DNA of 64,000 nucleotides, from contig JAYKKT010000088.1 in the NCBI GenBank assembly GCA_036023115.1, forward strand, positions 639,501 to 703,500, in the 5' to 3' direction. Origin of the DNA: Brasenia schreberi (lineage: Eukaryota; Streptophyta; Magnoliopsida; Nymphaeales; Cabombaceae). Below, in pieces: positions 10,331-23,021 of the stretch. Position 1 is the first letter of the stretch, and each line of letters opens with the position of its first letter. The notes under the pieces are model-generated. The model saw nothing but the letters and a program-made list of their open reading frames with translations, did no database searches and was not told where the DNA came from. The position numbers and the translations under genes are program-made.

Positions 10331-11290
10331 CCGGTTTCACAAGATGCCCCTCACACGATGGGAGTGGAGCATCTTTGGGCAATACTACTACAACAATAAC
10401 AACTAGGTCTTTTCTCATACTAGATGGGGTCAGCTACATGGATTCTTTGTTTCTATAGAGCCCTATCATGTGCCATGTTAGCAGTTAACTCACAAAAAAC
10501 TAGATCATTCTTTATTGTTTCTTTCCAACACTTTTGTGGTCGTCCTCTACCTCTTTTAGTAAGTGTCTTTGGGCAATACTGATTCGAGTTATTGATGGTG
10601 GTGCTCCTTGTTCTTTGCTACCTGTGCGGTTTTGGTTTGAACCTTAAACTTCCTAGAGATGGAAAAATTGTTAAAAAGTTTGAAAAAAATGAAAAATATG
10701 GAACTGAGGATTCCGGCTTCAGTCTGGTTTTGGCTGTATAAAAGGTAGAATCACGATGAACTGGTTGGTCCTTGGTTTCAGGTTTAGTTTAACAAGTTCT
10801 AGTTCCAGTTGGTTCCTATCCTGGTTCAATTCCGTTTGAAATCACTGGACTGGTTCCAAACTGACCATGTTTAAGTCGTGTTTCAAAATACTTTGAAACA
10901 AGAGAACGAAGACTAACCAGTTTCACGAGATGGACCCTCACATGGTGGGAGCGTAGCATCTTTGGGCGAAACCGATCCATGATGGTGGTGCGCCTTCTTT
11001 GGGCCCTATGTGGTTTTGGTTTGAGTCTTGAACTGTCCAGAATCCAAAAAGTCATTAAAAATTTTGAAATAAAAATAAGGAACCGACAGTTCTTGTTTCA
11101 GTCTGGTTTTGATTCTATAAAAGATAGAACCGTAACCGAACTGATTGGTCTCCAGTTCCAGGTTTAGTTCCACAAGTTTTGATTCCAGTTGGTTTTAACC
11201 CGGTTCACTTTCAAATGAAACCAGTGGACTAGTTCCAAGCTGGTCATGTCTAAGTCTTAAGTGTTTCAAAATACTCACAAACAAGAAAAA
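10331..11290. repeat. Two diverged tandem units of about 370 bp, one split by a LINE
   Basis: Unit one runs from about 10331 to 10890 (including the 179-bp LINE insert) and unit two from about 10900 to 11290. Both start with a CTAACCnGTTTCAC-type segment, continue through CATCTTTGGGC and end in a CAAGTGTTTCAAAATACT-like part. In the D-side block (34680-35450) the first unit is kept but most of the second is replaced by about 80 bp of other sequence. Confidence 0.6.
10387..10565 (-). mobile_element. 5'-truncated RTE LINE insertion with 15-bp target-site duplication
   Basis: The minus strand codes for the end of an RTE ORF (KRGRGRPQKCWKETIKNDL, then AHDRAL and QRIHVADP) followed by the (TTG)n-type tail. 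It is bounded by the direct repeat TCTTTGGGCAATACT at 10372-10386 and 10566-10580. The same insertion with the same bounds is at 34736-34905, so it happened before the A-B block and D-E block separated. Confidence 0.85.
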
Positions 11291-12757
11291 GAAGAAAGTC
11301 CTCTTTTGTTTCGATGGTTGGTCAGATGCCCTATCCGTTAGCTGGTCATACTGCCTTCTACCTATTGGAATGGTAACACAAGTATTATAGAAGACGGAAC
11401 CCACTTAGTCAAAGGCATAATGGGCCCATTTCTTCACATAAGATCCTTCACAAACTTTTTCTTTTTAAAGAAATTCACCTTTTAATCTATGTCATGGTGT
11501 TATCATTCATGGCAAATCAAGACAGGTCACTTGCAACTTTCTATACGTATTAACATGCAAGCGGACACGATATGGAGAAATTTTGAAGTGTTCATGTGGC
11601 ATGGCTTTAATTTAAACATTTGACTTCTTGCATCATTTGAAAAGTTTAATTATTGAGTGTTGGGGGTGGTGAAATATGTATACACACATATATATAATAT
11701 ATATATGTGTGTGTGTATACATATATTGTACAATAGGAATTTAAGCACAGGTTGCCTTTCAATAATAGGAATTATATTTATTGTGTTTCAAACAGAGAAA
11801 ATGAATGGTAATGGAGACTAGAGAATTTTTATTGTGAAGTCAGTAAGTGCAAAGAAACTGCTTTTCATAATATAGCAGCCTCCTAGATGCACGATGACAT
11901 ATGTATATATTTTAAGTTACTAGCAGAAAAATTTCCATGTGACTGACTGCCAGTTTAGCATATTTTTAACGGGGCGGGTTGGGGATGATTATACCTATGT
12001 CCAGAAAGAGGAGGATACGAGTTTGGGTTCTTTTTTGCTCAACTGGTAATGAAGTGGGTATGGGCGAAAATGGAGCATATATATATATATATGTATGTAA
12101 CACACACGATTTATACTATATATATATATATATATATATTTATTTATTTATTTATATATTTGCACGTGCATATATTTGTATATATACATACACATTAGTA
12201 TGCATGGACAGTTTGTTCAATGGCTGTTTCAAGAAAATACACATATTGTTTGCTCAAAGAGAAACAGCTCACTAGGTAGGGAGTCGACTCATTAGTTGGC
12301 CATAGTTTAGGGACGTGCATCTGGCTTTGGCCTTTCCATTGTATTGCCGCAAACAATACACGCACATTGATAAGATGTGCGTGAACATTTGTGGACAACA
12401 ATCTACAAGACCGGTGAAAATCCGAAGAGACCAGTCACTAGGGTGAATTTTTGATAATTATATCATTATTATTCACACACATGGCTCTTAGAAACAAATT
12501 AATATTGTTCTTAGAGAGTGGAGAAAACACATTTCTAGATTTCTTGAGATGACTCCTGTGGGCTCTCTAGGGTGACCATTTAAAGCCCTATCCAAGGACA
12601 TGAACCCTACCTGACAAAGTCCAGGTTACAGTTGGGTATTAGGCACATTCAATCGGGTTGGGTCAATGTTGCCATCCTAACACTCACTGTTTTTGTATTT
12701 GCCATGGCTAGAAATATGATCGTGTGGCCGCTGATCGAAGTATTGAGGAGAACGGAG
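11291..12757 (+). other. AT-rich upstream region of copy B
   Basis: No gene seen. It contains TA runs at about 11690-11712, 12078-12092 and 12117-12140. It is collinear with 35460-36652 upstream of copy E. The last 150 bp before the ATG carry a leader type (through GTTGGGTCAATG) shared by B and E only; A, D and F have a different leader (through a CCATGTGACTGCCGG segment), so the family has two 5' types. Confidence 0.6.
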
Positions 12758-14536
12758 ATGGACGGAGTTTACGGCTGCAACTTTACTACGGGAGAATTGG
12801 ACACCCAGAGGTACGCCACCCCTCTGCCAGCCATTGGCCTCTACATAGCCGGGGCTTCACTTGTGTGCTCTATAATGTTAGCCTTCAATATCTATGTTGG
12901 CTTCACACGGGAGCGCTCTTTTCCTTTCAAACAACCGTTCACTTGCAGATGGTTCGATATCAATGCCTTTACAACAACCCTTCTCTCCATCGCAACCAAA
13001 CTGCCAGTTGATCTCAACACACCCATGCCCAGCCTGCACGACCAGTTCACGAAGCTCAGTGGAACCGTCATGTTATCCCTCTCTATGGCCTTCTTTCTCC
13101 CATCTTTCAGCCAGATGGGTGGTGAAGATATGTTATCCAACGTAGGTGCTCTGGTGGTTTTGGTGGTGACAGTGGTTGTCAATATTTGCATCCAAATGGT
13201 AACAGGAGTTATCTATGCTTTCAGGATTGAACACATCGTTGTAGTGTGTTTGACCTTGTCCATGCTTGTAAATGTGATCAACGCTGCAATATGCAGTAGA
13301 GGTATCAGTAAAGAATTAAAGAAAAAGCTTGATCACACGTTTGGAAGTTTTGAGAAGAGAGATAAAATTCCTATTACGGTACCACCAGTATTCGTCCACG
13401 ACGTTCAAAGGACTGTGGCATTGTGCAAAGAATCGATCCCTAAACGTCCGTTTACCCATTATGCTAGACAAGCAGCAGATGTGGATTATACAATGATCCG
13501 GTCGGCAAATGGCAGTGCGGCTGGAGTCCTCTCACTCTTGCTTGTTTTGGTTTTCATTGAATCAGAAATCAGAGCATTTGTGTCGTCACTTGTAGCTGGA
13601 GAGGGAAGAATGATGGTAGGCGGTATAATACGCTTCTGCGGTGGGGACTCTGATTACAAATGGTCTATCTGGGCAGTGATGGTCTCGCAAAATATTTTCA
13701 TTCTTGTGATGGCCATTCCCCTGACCTTCAGGTGGTTCCATGGCATCAAGGGCGTCACGCAACCCGAGAAGGAGATAAGGAAATGTTGGAGCATCTTCAA
13801 AACCGAATCATCGAGGCTTCGAGCTTCTTACGAGACCCTAGGTGAAATTCAAAAGGGTGCTCTAGGAATAATCTTGAGATCAATAGTGACTACCCCCTTC
13901 GTTTACTCGCAAGTGGTAGCATCCTTGATCGGCAGGGCTGTAAGTCGAACATCTTCTGCTCCCTTTTGCTTGTTTCAACGGTTGCGGCATCGCGAACAAG
14001 TAAATGGAAACCAACCGTACAACCTAGGAGACAACTTGGCTTCATTCGTGGTGCGTCTGGATGACGATGGGGAAGATTTTCGTGATTGGGTGTACCAAAA
14101 ATGCATCAATGCAGCTGTTAATGAGATGGACGCACTGACAAGAGTAGCCGGAGTGGGTTCACAACCTTTGGCAGATGTCGCCCCCTTGGAGAACTTCCTA
14201 CTCGTTCCTGGCTATGACAACACAGCTTTCGGCCTCTTTCTTGACAACAAGAACGACCTTTGGGAGGCAGTAGTGTACTTCCTTGACAAGCATAACCAAA
14301 CAGGCTGCCGCCTGCAACTATCATCACTTGCTTTTGTTATTCGTCAACTCTTCAACGACCAAACAGAGGCATTGGAGCGGTTTGTGCGCGGTTTTCAAGT
14401 TCTCCAGCCCCTTCTTCGTCACGTAGACCAGTATGGGTTCGATTGTAATCGGGAATCTTCGTGGGAGGCAGCCGATTGGTTTTTGAAAGACGCACTTAAT
14501 GGAATCTTCGTCACAAAGAATCGTCATGTACCATAA
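12758..14536 (+). pseudogene. Family copy B, truncated after about residue 582
   Basis: Open from the conserved ATG at 12758 (MDGVYGC), with another possible ATG at 12704 (MARNMI). It follows copy A closely through all the N-terminal membrane segments and into the soluble half, up to WFLKDALNG. Homology then stops near 14502, and eleven unrelated codons (starting IFVTKNRH) lead to a stop at 14536. Predicted length is 592 residues against 937-943 for full copies, so the last 360 residues are missing. No frameshift is present before the break, so a truncated membrane protein could still be made. Copy C, 5.6 kb further on, is not simply its other half: C starts at about residue 70 of the family, so the two overlap by some 500 residues. 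Confidence 0.8.
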
Positions 14537-15545
14537 CCGTCGCAGGCCATAAAGCTAAGAAGAAAGCGGTAGAGAACCGCCGAAAGGAAAGCCACAAGAT
14601 AACAAAAAACCGTGACAGATCATAAAGTTGTCGACCGCCGTCGCAGAGCGGAGCACAACTCTGTCAGAATCTCCATCTCTCTCTCTCTCGAAAGCCTCCC
14701 TCTCCCTTTCCGTCGCCGACTGTAGTTGGCAAGAGGAACACCGGTGGCTGGCGACTACCGCCCGCAGATCTCTCCTCTCTCTCTCTCTCTCGAGTCTGAA
14801 ACAAATTCTTTGTTTCTCTCTTTTCATTTAAACGAAATTAAAAAGAAAAAATGTTAAGCAATTTTGAGGAAACCGCGGCCCGAAACTAGTGATTTTCCTA
14901 AACCGTATCAGTTTTGGAAAACCGTCGGTGGTTTCCGTCTCGGGCAACAGACTCAAAAGTCCGTTGTTCCCCCTCCAGATATTGAAAATTATGAAATTGC
15001 TCTTAAACAAAAAGACTGTTATGCTCTTAATAAGTAAAAAGTCTTTTTTATCTTTCGACAGTTTGTGAAAATTATAAAATATCGGGCTGATAGTTTACAT
15101 TATTACTCTTCCTAATTCACATTATTTCATTTCTATCATTGTATTAAAAAGACAGGTTTGTCCATGTACTTTTTTAAAAATTTACAAATTCGGGTTGAAG
15201 GTTAAAATTACAATTTTAACCCCGATTAGTAACGAATTTTACGAAAATACCAAAAAATAATTTTACAAGTCTATACTTAGGCTTTTTAGAAATTTTCAAA
15301 TGTGGATAGAGTTAAAATTATAGTTATACCCCTGATATGCTAAAGGTATAATTTTTTGGGAAAATTACAAATTTATCCCAAGTAGTTTATAAAATATTTT
15401 TAGTATGTTTTTATGTTATTATGCATCGTTCTAACATGATCCTTGCTATGTGTATTTGTTATTTTATGTTTATTTCCTTTTTAGACCATCTAATTGTTAT
15501 AATTACAAACGCATAAAAATGAGTTTCAAAATATGTGTGTTTAAA
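14537..15545. other. Spacer between copy B and the copia remnant
   Basis: 14640-14820 is pyrimidine-rich with short CT runs and the rest is AT-rich. This is where a 5' LTR and primer site of the copia element would be expected, but I found no sequence resembling the 3' LTR-like tail at 19732 and no clear primer-binding site. The 5' end of the element may be lost. Confidence 0.5.
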
Positions 15546-16049
15546 TTGGCAAAAAACTGAGAAACTGAATGGTCTGAATTTTAAAACATGAAAGAGGAGA
15601 ATCACACTTGCCTTAACACTTTAAGGTGTTGAGTACGTATTGAAGGAAACCATATGTCCGCCACCGCTAGACGCAACTGAGCAACAGATAGAAATGTATA
15701 AAATATTTCTAAAAGATGACACCATTGCAAGGACAATTATGTTGACCTACATGGAGGATGACTTAATTACGATCTTCAAAGAATATGAGACCGCCAAAGA
15801 GGACTCAATAACATCTAAGTATGACATAACTACCAAATTACATATGCAGTTGATACTACAAAAGTATAACTCCTTCAAAATGAAAGAAGTCGATAATGTA
15901 GTAGAACATGTAAACCATATGTTAGTAATGGCTAGGGATTTAGCCGTGGCAAAATATGTCATCCAAGAACCGATACAGATATCAACTATATTAAATAGTC
16001 TACCCCCGTAATGGAACATAGTCACCACTGCTCTCAGATTAGGATAAGA

Positions 16050-16400
16050 GATTAACCTTTTTGAATTTCCCCTCAAACTAGCAATAGAGCAGGAACACAT
16101 GAATAAGAATAAGAAAGAAAAGTTGCTAGTAGTCTAAGATGAGATAACGTCTAACTCGAAAACCAACCAAAAGAAAAATAAATCAAACAAGAAGTTTGAA
16201 AAGAATAACAAAGAAGGTTAATTGCCCCTAAAATTAACCTTTCTGAATTACCTTGAAACTAACAAACATATGATAAAAAAATAAGAAAGAAAAATAGCTA
16301 GTGGTACAAGATGAGATAGGGTCTAGCTCCAAACCTAACTAGAAGAAAAATAAATCAAACAAAAAGTTTGACAAGAATAAAAATAAGGACGGTCAAAATT
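16050..16400 (+). repeat. Internal tandem duplication of about 175 bp in copia gag
   Basis: 16050-16220 and 16225-16400 are diverged copies of the same gag-tail segment; both hold AAGAAAAATAAATCAAACAA followed by an AAGTTTGA-type stretch. This is not part of a normal copia gag. Confidence 0.65.
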
Positions 16401-16989
16401 TTAAGAAATTACAAAAAACCACTTTTCGAGTCAAGTGTTTCAACGGTGGAGAGATTGGACACTATAAAAGGGACTACCGCAACAAGAAAGGAAAATGAAA
16501 GAACTTATAGCGCAAACAGTTAGAGAAACAGGACATAATCTGCGTGATTTAAGAGTTTTTGTATATGAACTGCCCAATGACAGGTTGGTGGATAGACTCA
16601 AGAGCTAAACGACACATCTCAAAGACCAAGAAAGGGGCAATGGATCTTAAGGAATACAAACCCGGTGAACATCGAGTGTACATAAGAAATAATACATTCT
16701 CGAATGTTTTGGGTATTGGGTCCTTTAAAATTTTTGTATAAGACAAACGAATAATATTAACTGATGTGTTAATTATATCATCTATAAGGTGCAATTTGGT
16801 CTCGGTTTCTGCCTTAGTAAAGAAAAGTTTTGAGGTCAGGTTTATTCCAAGAAAGGTGACTCTGGGAAAGCATGAGAGAATATTATTTTCTAAGAAATTT
16901 GATGTAAAACATGAACTGTTTAAATTTTGTGATAACTAAATTGATACTTGTTCTGCTTATATTGAGTATGCCTTTAATATTGATGTGAA

Positions 16990-17450
16990 TGTGTGGTATA
17001 AATGCCTTGGGTATATAAGTCTCGAAAAGTTGAGGAAATTATCCAGCTTTGACTTACTGGCTGGATTTGAGAAAAATATTTTTAAAAGTATCAAGCTTTT
17101 ATAAAAGGAAAAATGACAAGAAAAGTTTTTCTCAAAGAATCAAAAAGAGTAACAACCCTGTTAGAGATCATTCACATGAATTTATATGGACCATTTAGAG
17201 TAAGGTCACATCGTGGAATATGTGGCATAAACACCTTGGGCATATAAGTCTAGAAAAGTTGAGGAAATTATTGAACTTTAACTTATTGCCTTGTTTTGAG
17301 TAAAATACTTTCAACAAGTACGAAGCTTATATATAAGGAAAGATGACAAGAAACGTTTTTCCCAAGGAATCAATAAGGACAACAACCCTGTTGGAAGTTA
17401 TTTACAAAGATTTATGTGATTCTTTTAGAGTAAAGTCAAATCATGGAAAA
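16990..17450 (+). repeat. Internal tandem duplication of about 225 bp in copia integrase region
   Basis: The GAG-pre-integrase/integrase start appears twice, at about 16990-17215 and 17216-17450. Each copy holds a TTGGG(T/C)ATATAAGTCT segment, then GAAAAGTTGAGGAAATTAT and later a CAACAACCCTGTT-like stretch. The second copy leads into the recognisable integrase core. Confidence 0.7.
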
Positions 17451-17483
17451 TGTTATTTTATAACCTTTATTGATGAATATTCT

Positions 17484-17485
<2 letters not shown>

Positions 17486-17534
<49 letters not shown>
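17486..17534. repeat. (TA)n microsatellite in copia integrase
   Basis: About 24 TA units interrupt the integrase reading frame right after the DEYSRY motif. Confidence 0.95.
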
Positions 17535-17537
<3 letters not shown>

Positions 17538-19731
17538 CGCACATAAATATGAAGCACTAGATGCTTTTAAAGAATATAAGGATAAGTGAAAAACCAATTA
17601 GGGTATTCATTCAAAGTCTTAAGGTCAGATAGAGGTGGTGAATATACATCGGCAGAATTTCTTCAATTCTGTAAAGACTTTGGTATTACAAAGCAAAATA
17701 CAATGCCCAATATACCTCAATAAAATAGTGTAATTAAGAGATAGAACAAAGCCTTGTTGAATATGAAAAGGTATATGTTGATCGAAGAAAACCCAACCTA
17801 GGTCATCTGAGGAGGTGAGAATCTTTTGTACATATAAAGATCCTTGATCAGTCTAGAGATAAGCTAAACACTAGGTTCTTAAGATATATATTCATTGGAT
17901 ATTCGAAAGGTTTAAAAGGATATCGGTTTTATCATAAGGACTACAAACTAATTGAAAGTAGACATGTTGAATTCCTAGAAGATACTAAGAATAACATCCT
18001 GAAAAACAATAATGAATGTATTGATGATCTAGTAGACCTAGATCAATCATCTTTAAAGCCCATAGAAGATCTTTGTAAAACAACTAAAACCTTAAGTGGG
18101 CATAAAAGGCTAAGAGTTACTCCATACTACTTAAAGGATTATCACACTTATCTTGTAGAAAAAGTGTATAATTCGATTAACTTAGATGAGTTGACTGATA
18201 ACTTTACTTATTAGCAAGATATGAACTCATCAGAAGAATCAGACTGGGTGAAAGCTATGGGTGAGAAAATTGAATCTATTGAGAAAAACCAAGTCTGGAA
18301 ACTGAGTGATTTTGAAAAGGAAGAAAAGCCATAAGTTGTAAATAGGTTCTGAAAAAGAAATACAAAGTCGATGGTATAATCGATAAGTTTAAAGAAAGGT
18401 TGGTTGCAAAGGGTTTTCGCAAAAAGATAGCTAGATTATCTTGAGACATATTCTCCAGTTGCGAAATTTGCATCCATACGAATAATCTTGACAATATTTG
18501 CATACTATGATTTATATTTACATCAATTACGTGTACAAACAATATTTTTAAATAGAGATTTAGATGAAATCATATACATACAGCAACCCAAAGGATTTGT
18601 GATTGAAGGCCAAGAAGAAAAAGTATATAGGTTGAGAAAATTCCTATATGGCATAAAACAGTCACATCGCCAATGGTATTTGACTTTTCAAAATGCCATT
18701 ATAGAACTTTGGTTTGTGACTAATAAACTTAATCACTGTGTATATGTTTGGAATAGTGGGAGCCATTTTGTCATCTTATCATTATATATAAATGACAACG
18801 AGATGATTGTCAAAACCAAGTTATGGTTGAACTCCAAGTTCGAAATGAAGGTTATGGGGGATGCATCTTATATCCTGGGTATAAAGATCACTCGAGATAG
18901 AGAATCTAGACTCTTATGCCTAAGTCAAGAGAGATATGTTGATTATATCCTTAAGAAGTTTAAAATGGGTGAATGCAATTCTGTTGATATACCTGTTGCG
19001 AAAGAGGACAAAATCAATAAGGTTGATTGCTTCGGTGAAAGATATGATAAGCCTAATGTTCCTTATGCACAAGCTGTCGGTAGCTTGATATATGGTACGT
19101 TGTGTAAAAGACCTGATGCTGACTATGTTGGGAGAAAAGATGATAGCAAATCAACCTCGGGTCAAATATTCTTATTTGGAAGTGATGTTGTTTCTTGGGC
19201 ATGTATAAAACAAGATTGTGTAACATTGCATACATAGGAAGCTAAGTATGTAGCTTATTGTATGGCTGCAATGAGTGTTGTCTGGATAAGCAGCTTCATA
19301 TGTGATTTGAAGTTGGAAATAACCGACGAGTTAGTTATTATTTACTATAATAACAATGCAGCAATTACTCTTATAAAGAGTTGAGCTGATTGCTAAAAAA
19401 ACAAGCATATAATGGTGAAATACCACTATGTTATAAGAAAGAAAATATTCATCTCATACATGCCAACAAATGATATGTTGGCAGACCCCTTGACTAAAGG
19501 CATAACATAGGAACTTTTCTCAAAACATGTTACAAACATGAGTTTGATGTATATTTTATTATTGTGTAGGAAAAAAACCACAAAACGGACAAGTCATTGT
19601 GTAGGAACATAACCATACAAAAGGTATTGATTACAACAACAATGAAGACTTGACATGACTAGGTAAACCCTAAAAAAGTGGAAGAAAAACTAGTATGTGA
19701 ATGCACTTTGCTCGAACGGCCAAGTGGGAGA

Positions 19732-20120
19732 TGTTAAAGTGTTACAGTGGCCATTTTCGACAACTCAACCCGATAACGCTGCACTGACCATCCAGACCAT
19801 TATCGAGACAAGAGTTAGGCTTCTAACCGCCGGATTGTTACAAAAAAATCTCATAATAGTACGGATATAACTGCTCCGAATGAGGAAAACCCAACGTGAA
19901 AGCCAAGAGACATGGAACAATACTTAGAGCACTACATATAAAGAAATATATACAATGATACACAAAAATAGTGTCTCTAGGGATGAGTAAACATCAAACA
20001 CCATCATAACTTAATTTCCGCTGCGAATTATCTTGAGGCTTGTAGGTGGAGTGAAAGACATTAGATTTTCCGGCAATCGGCAAACAAGAACTCATTCGAA
20101 GCTTCAGTCCTTCTCCGTCG
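19732..20120 (+). repeat. LTR-like tail of the copia element
   Basis: Starts TGTTAAAGTG right after a purine tract, as a 3' LTR should. No matching 5' LTR is found in the window and no clear CA end is visible. The sequence is cut at about 20120, where homology to the membrane-protein gene (copy C) begins. Confidence 0.5.
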
Positions 20121-22722
20121 TTTACAACAACCCTTCTCTCCATTGCAACCAAACTGCCTGTTGATCTCAACACACCCATGGCCAGCCTGCACGACCAGCT
20201 CACGACTCTCTATGGCCTTCTTTCTCCCATCTTTCAGCCAGATGGGTGGTGAAGATATGTTATCCAACGCAGGTGCTCTGGTGGTTTTGGTGGTGACAGT
20301 GGTTGTTAATATTTGCATCCAAATAGTAACGGGAGTTATCTATGCTTTCAGGATTGAACACATCGTTGTAGTGTGTTTGACCTTGTCCATGCTTGTAAAT
20401 GTGATCAACGCTGCAATATGCAGTAGAGGTATCAGTAAAGACTTAAAGAAAAAGCTTGATCACACGTTTGGAAGTTTTGAGAAGAGATATAAAATTCCTA
20501 TTACGGCACCACCAGTATTCGTCCACGACGTTCAAAGGACTGTGGCATTGTGCAAAGAATCGATCCCTAAACGTCTGTTTACCCATTATGCTAGACAAGC
20601 AGCAGATGTGGATTATACAATGATCCGGTCGGCAAATGGCAGTACGGCCGGAGTCCTCTCACTCTTGCTTGTTTTGGTTTTCATTGAATCAGAAATCAGA
20701 GCATTTGTGTCGTCACTTGTAGCTGGAGAGGGAAGAATGATGGTAGGCGGTATAATACGCTTCTGCGGTGGGGACTCTGATTACAAATGGTCTATCTGGG
20801 CAGTGATGGTCTCGCAAAATATTTTCATTCTTGTGATGGCCATTCCCCTGACCTTCAGGTGGTTCCAAGGCATCAAGGGCGTTACGCAACCCGAGAAGGA
20901 GATAAGGAAATGTGGGAGCATCTTCAAAACCGAATTATCGAGGCTTCGAGCTTCTTACGAGACCCTAGGTGAAATTCAAATGGGTCCCCTAGGATTAATC
21001 TTGAGATCAATAGTGAGTACCCCCTTCGTTTACTTGCAAGTGGTAGCATCCGTGATCGGCAGAGCTGTAAGTCGAACATCTTCTGCTCCCTTTTGCTTGT
21101 TTCAACGGTTGCGGCATCGCGAACAAGTAAACGGAAACCAACTGTACAACCTAGGATACAACTTGGCTTCATTCGTGGTGCGTCTGGATGACGACGGGGA
21201 AGATTTTCGTGATTGGATGTACCAAAAATGCATCAATGCGGCTGTTAATGAGATGGACGCACTGACAAGAGTAGCCGGAGTGGGTTCAGAACCTTTGGCA
21301 GATGTCGCCCCATTGAAGAACTTCCTACGCGTTCGTGGCTATGACATCACAGCTTTCGTTCTCTTTCTTGACAAGAAGAACGACCTTTGGGAGACAGTGG
21401 TGTACTTCTTTGACAAGCATGACCAAACAGGCTGCCGCTTGCAACTATCATCACTTGCTTTTGTTATTCGTCAACTCTTCAACGGCCAACCAGAGGCATT
21501 GGAGCGGTTTGTGCGGGCTTTTCAAGTTCTCCAGTCCCTTCTTCGTCACATAGACCAGTATGGATTCGATGCTAATCGGGACTCTTCGTGGGAGGCAGCC
21601 GATTGGTTTTTGAAAGAGGCACTTGATGGTCTCCCCAATTTACAGGAATTTCTTCCTGATCTTATCCAACGAAATCTAGATTCTGTTTCTACTCCTGACC
21701 ATCGCTATTTTCACGCAGTGGCATTCCATTGTGAACGTTTTGTTGCTTGTGAGTACTTGTCTCGGTACGAGTCCCCGAAAGAGGCGGCCTTTACGCCCTC
21801 TACATCCGTTGAACAAACTATTGAAGAAGCCTCTCGAATTGTAGCCGGCACCCTCGGTAAGATCTTCATCACCATAACAAATTCCTTTCCCCCAATCCAG
21901 AAAAAACAGTACAATCAGGCGGTGTATGAGGCAAACACAAACTTCTTTTACCACCTCGACCACCTTAAAGATCCTCTATCCCCTATACTTTTCTGGATAC
22001 GTCGCCATTTAGACGAGCTCCACAGTAAGCTTGTGTCTGAAAGACTCAAAACGGACCCCTGAAGAGCGAATGTACGGAGCTCGCCACTCAGTATATGAAA
22101 TTAGTCCAGAGGATTTAGTTAGAAGAAGAAAAGAAATCTTTCCGGATGATTTATATGCGAAAGGTAGGTGCAGCGACCTGTTTCTGGTTGGTGCTCTTTA
22201 CGTCACGTATTGGCTTACAGCTCTGTGTGAAGATCCTACGGCAGACGCAGCAACGGCGCGAGAGCGTGTCAATAACTTCACATCCTACCGTAGGCTCGTC
22301 CGCTTCATGCTGAGGTTCAAGAAAGGCAACAAGTTTGATGGAAACCACCCTCGCATGATGTGAGCCGACCTTCAATGGAATATGCTGATCCGTTTTGATG
22401 ATGGTGAGTGCGCTCCTCCTGATTTCGATCCTCCCGATACCCCTGAACGCATTATTGCTAGAAACCTTCACTATTTGGTGAGTCTTACCGTATCAAACAT
22501 GGCTGCTCGTAGAGGCGGGGTTTATAATGTTGAAGTACTGAAAGCCGTCGATGAGGTGCCGAGTGACATTTGCTTCGTCATCACTAAGATCGAGAGACGT
22601 CTTCTTCTCTGACCTTCACGAAGCTTGTTGATCTTTTGAAGCAGGAAGCATGGTTTATCGTGTATGATTTATTCAAGTGGTGGCTTGAGGAAACGATGAA
22701 CGGGCGATCCTTGTACAGTTAG
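20121..22722 (+). pseudogene. Family copy C, 5'-truncated and frameshifted
   Basis: Homology begins at about residue 70 of the family, so the start codon and first membrane segment are missing. Several lesions follow. A 26-bp deletion near 20207 removes the segment around KLSGTVMLS and shifts frame. A 2-bp deletion near 22036 shifts frame again after SKLVS. A GGA-to-TGA stop lies at 22361-22363 in the MMGADL motif. A 1-bp deletion near 22595 shifts the last part. Between 20200 and 22030 a frame of about 600 codons remains open. The C-terminal end SSRGVK is replaced and the stop is at 22720-22722. There is no LTR element downstream, unlike A, D, F and G; the HCF107 H2 segment follows within 300 bp. 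Confidence 0.85.
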
Positions 22723-23021
22723 GCCAGTGTCTGGACGTCATGGTGGCCGACCCTCACAAGATGTTGAGTGGTGTCGCCAAACAAGTTCCGCTTATTTTGA
22801 ATGGAGGTTTATGCTTTGCGTTTTGTGATTGTTATTTTAAATGGTGGACGCCAATTAAAATAAACAGAATGAAAACATTAATTTGTGAAGTTGGATTTTC
22901 TTTTGGGTTTTGTAGTTTTCTTCACCTGGTGCATTTTTCATTCTACTCCGTGATTATTTCTTGCTAGTTTTAGGCAGTATCATTGATCCCAGATTGTAAT
23001 TTTTTTACATGGATCCACTAG

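Larger units (their letters stand above)
15546..19731 (+). mobile_element. Decayed Ty1/copia retrotransposon, gag-pol remnant
   Basis: Domains are in the copia order. Gag starts near 15550 (EKLNGLNFKTWKER) and stays open at 15640-16011. The zinc knuckle at about 16430-16490 (KCFNGGEIGHYKRDY) has lost its last cysteine. The protease site near 16590 reads DSRAKRHI where DSGAT is expected. A GAG-pre-integrase segment (HLGHISLEKLRKL-like) occurs twice. Integrase follows (FITFIDEYSRY), interrupted by a TA microsatellite. Reverse transcriptase and RNase H span 18488-19500, with the YVDD box changed to YIND, a stop before EAKYVAY, and the usual DPLTKGI near 19490. A purine-rich tract (AAGTGGGAG) ends at 19730. 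Many stops and frameshifts make it inactive. It separates copies B and C. Confidence 0.85.

Noticed and set aside
14537..15545. 5' LTR of the copia element
   Set aside because: I compared it by eye with 19732-20120 and found no convincing shared stretch or primer-binding site.
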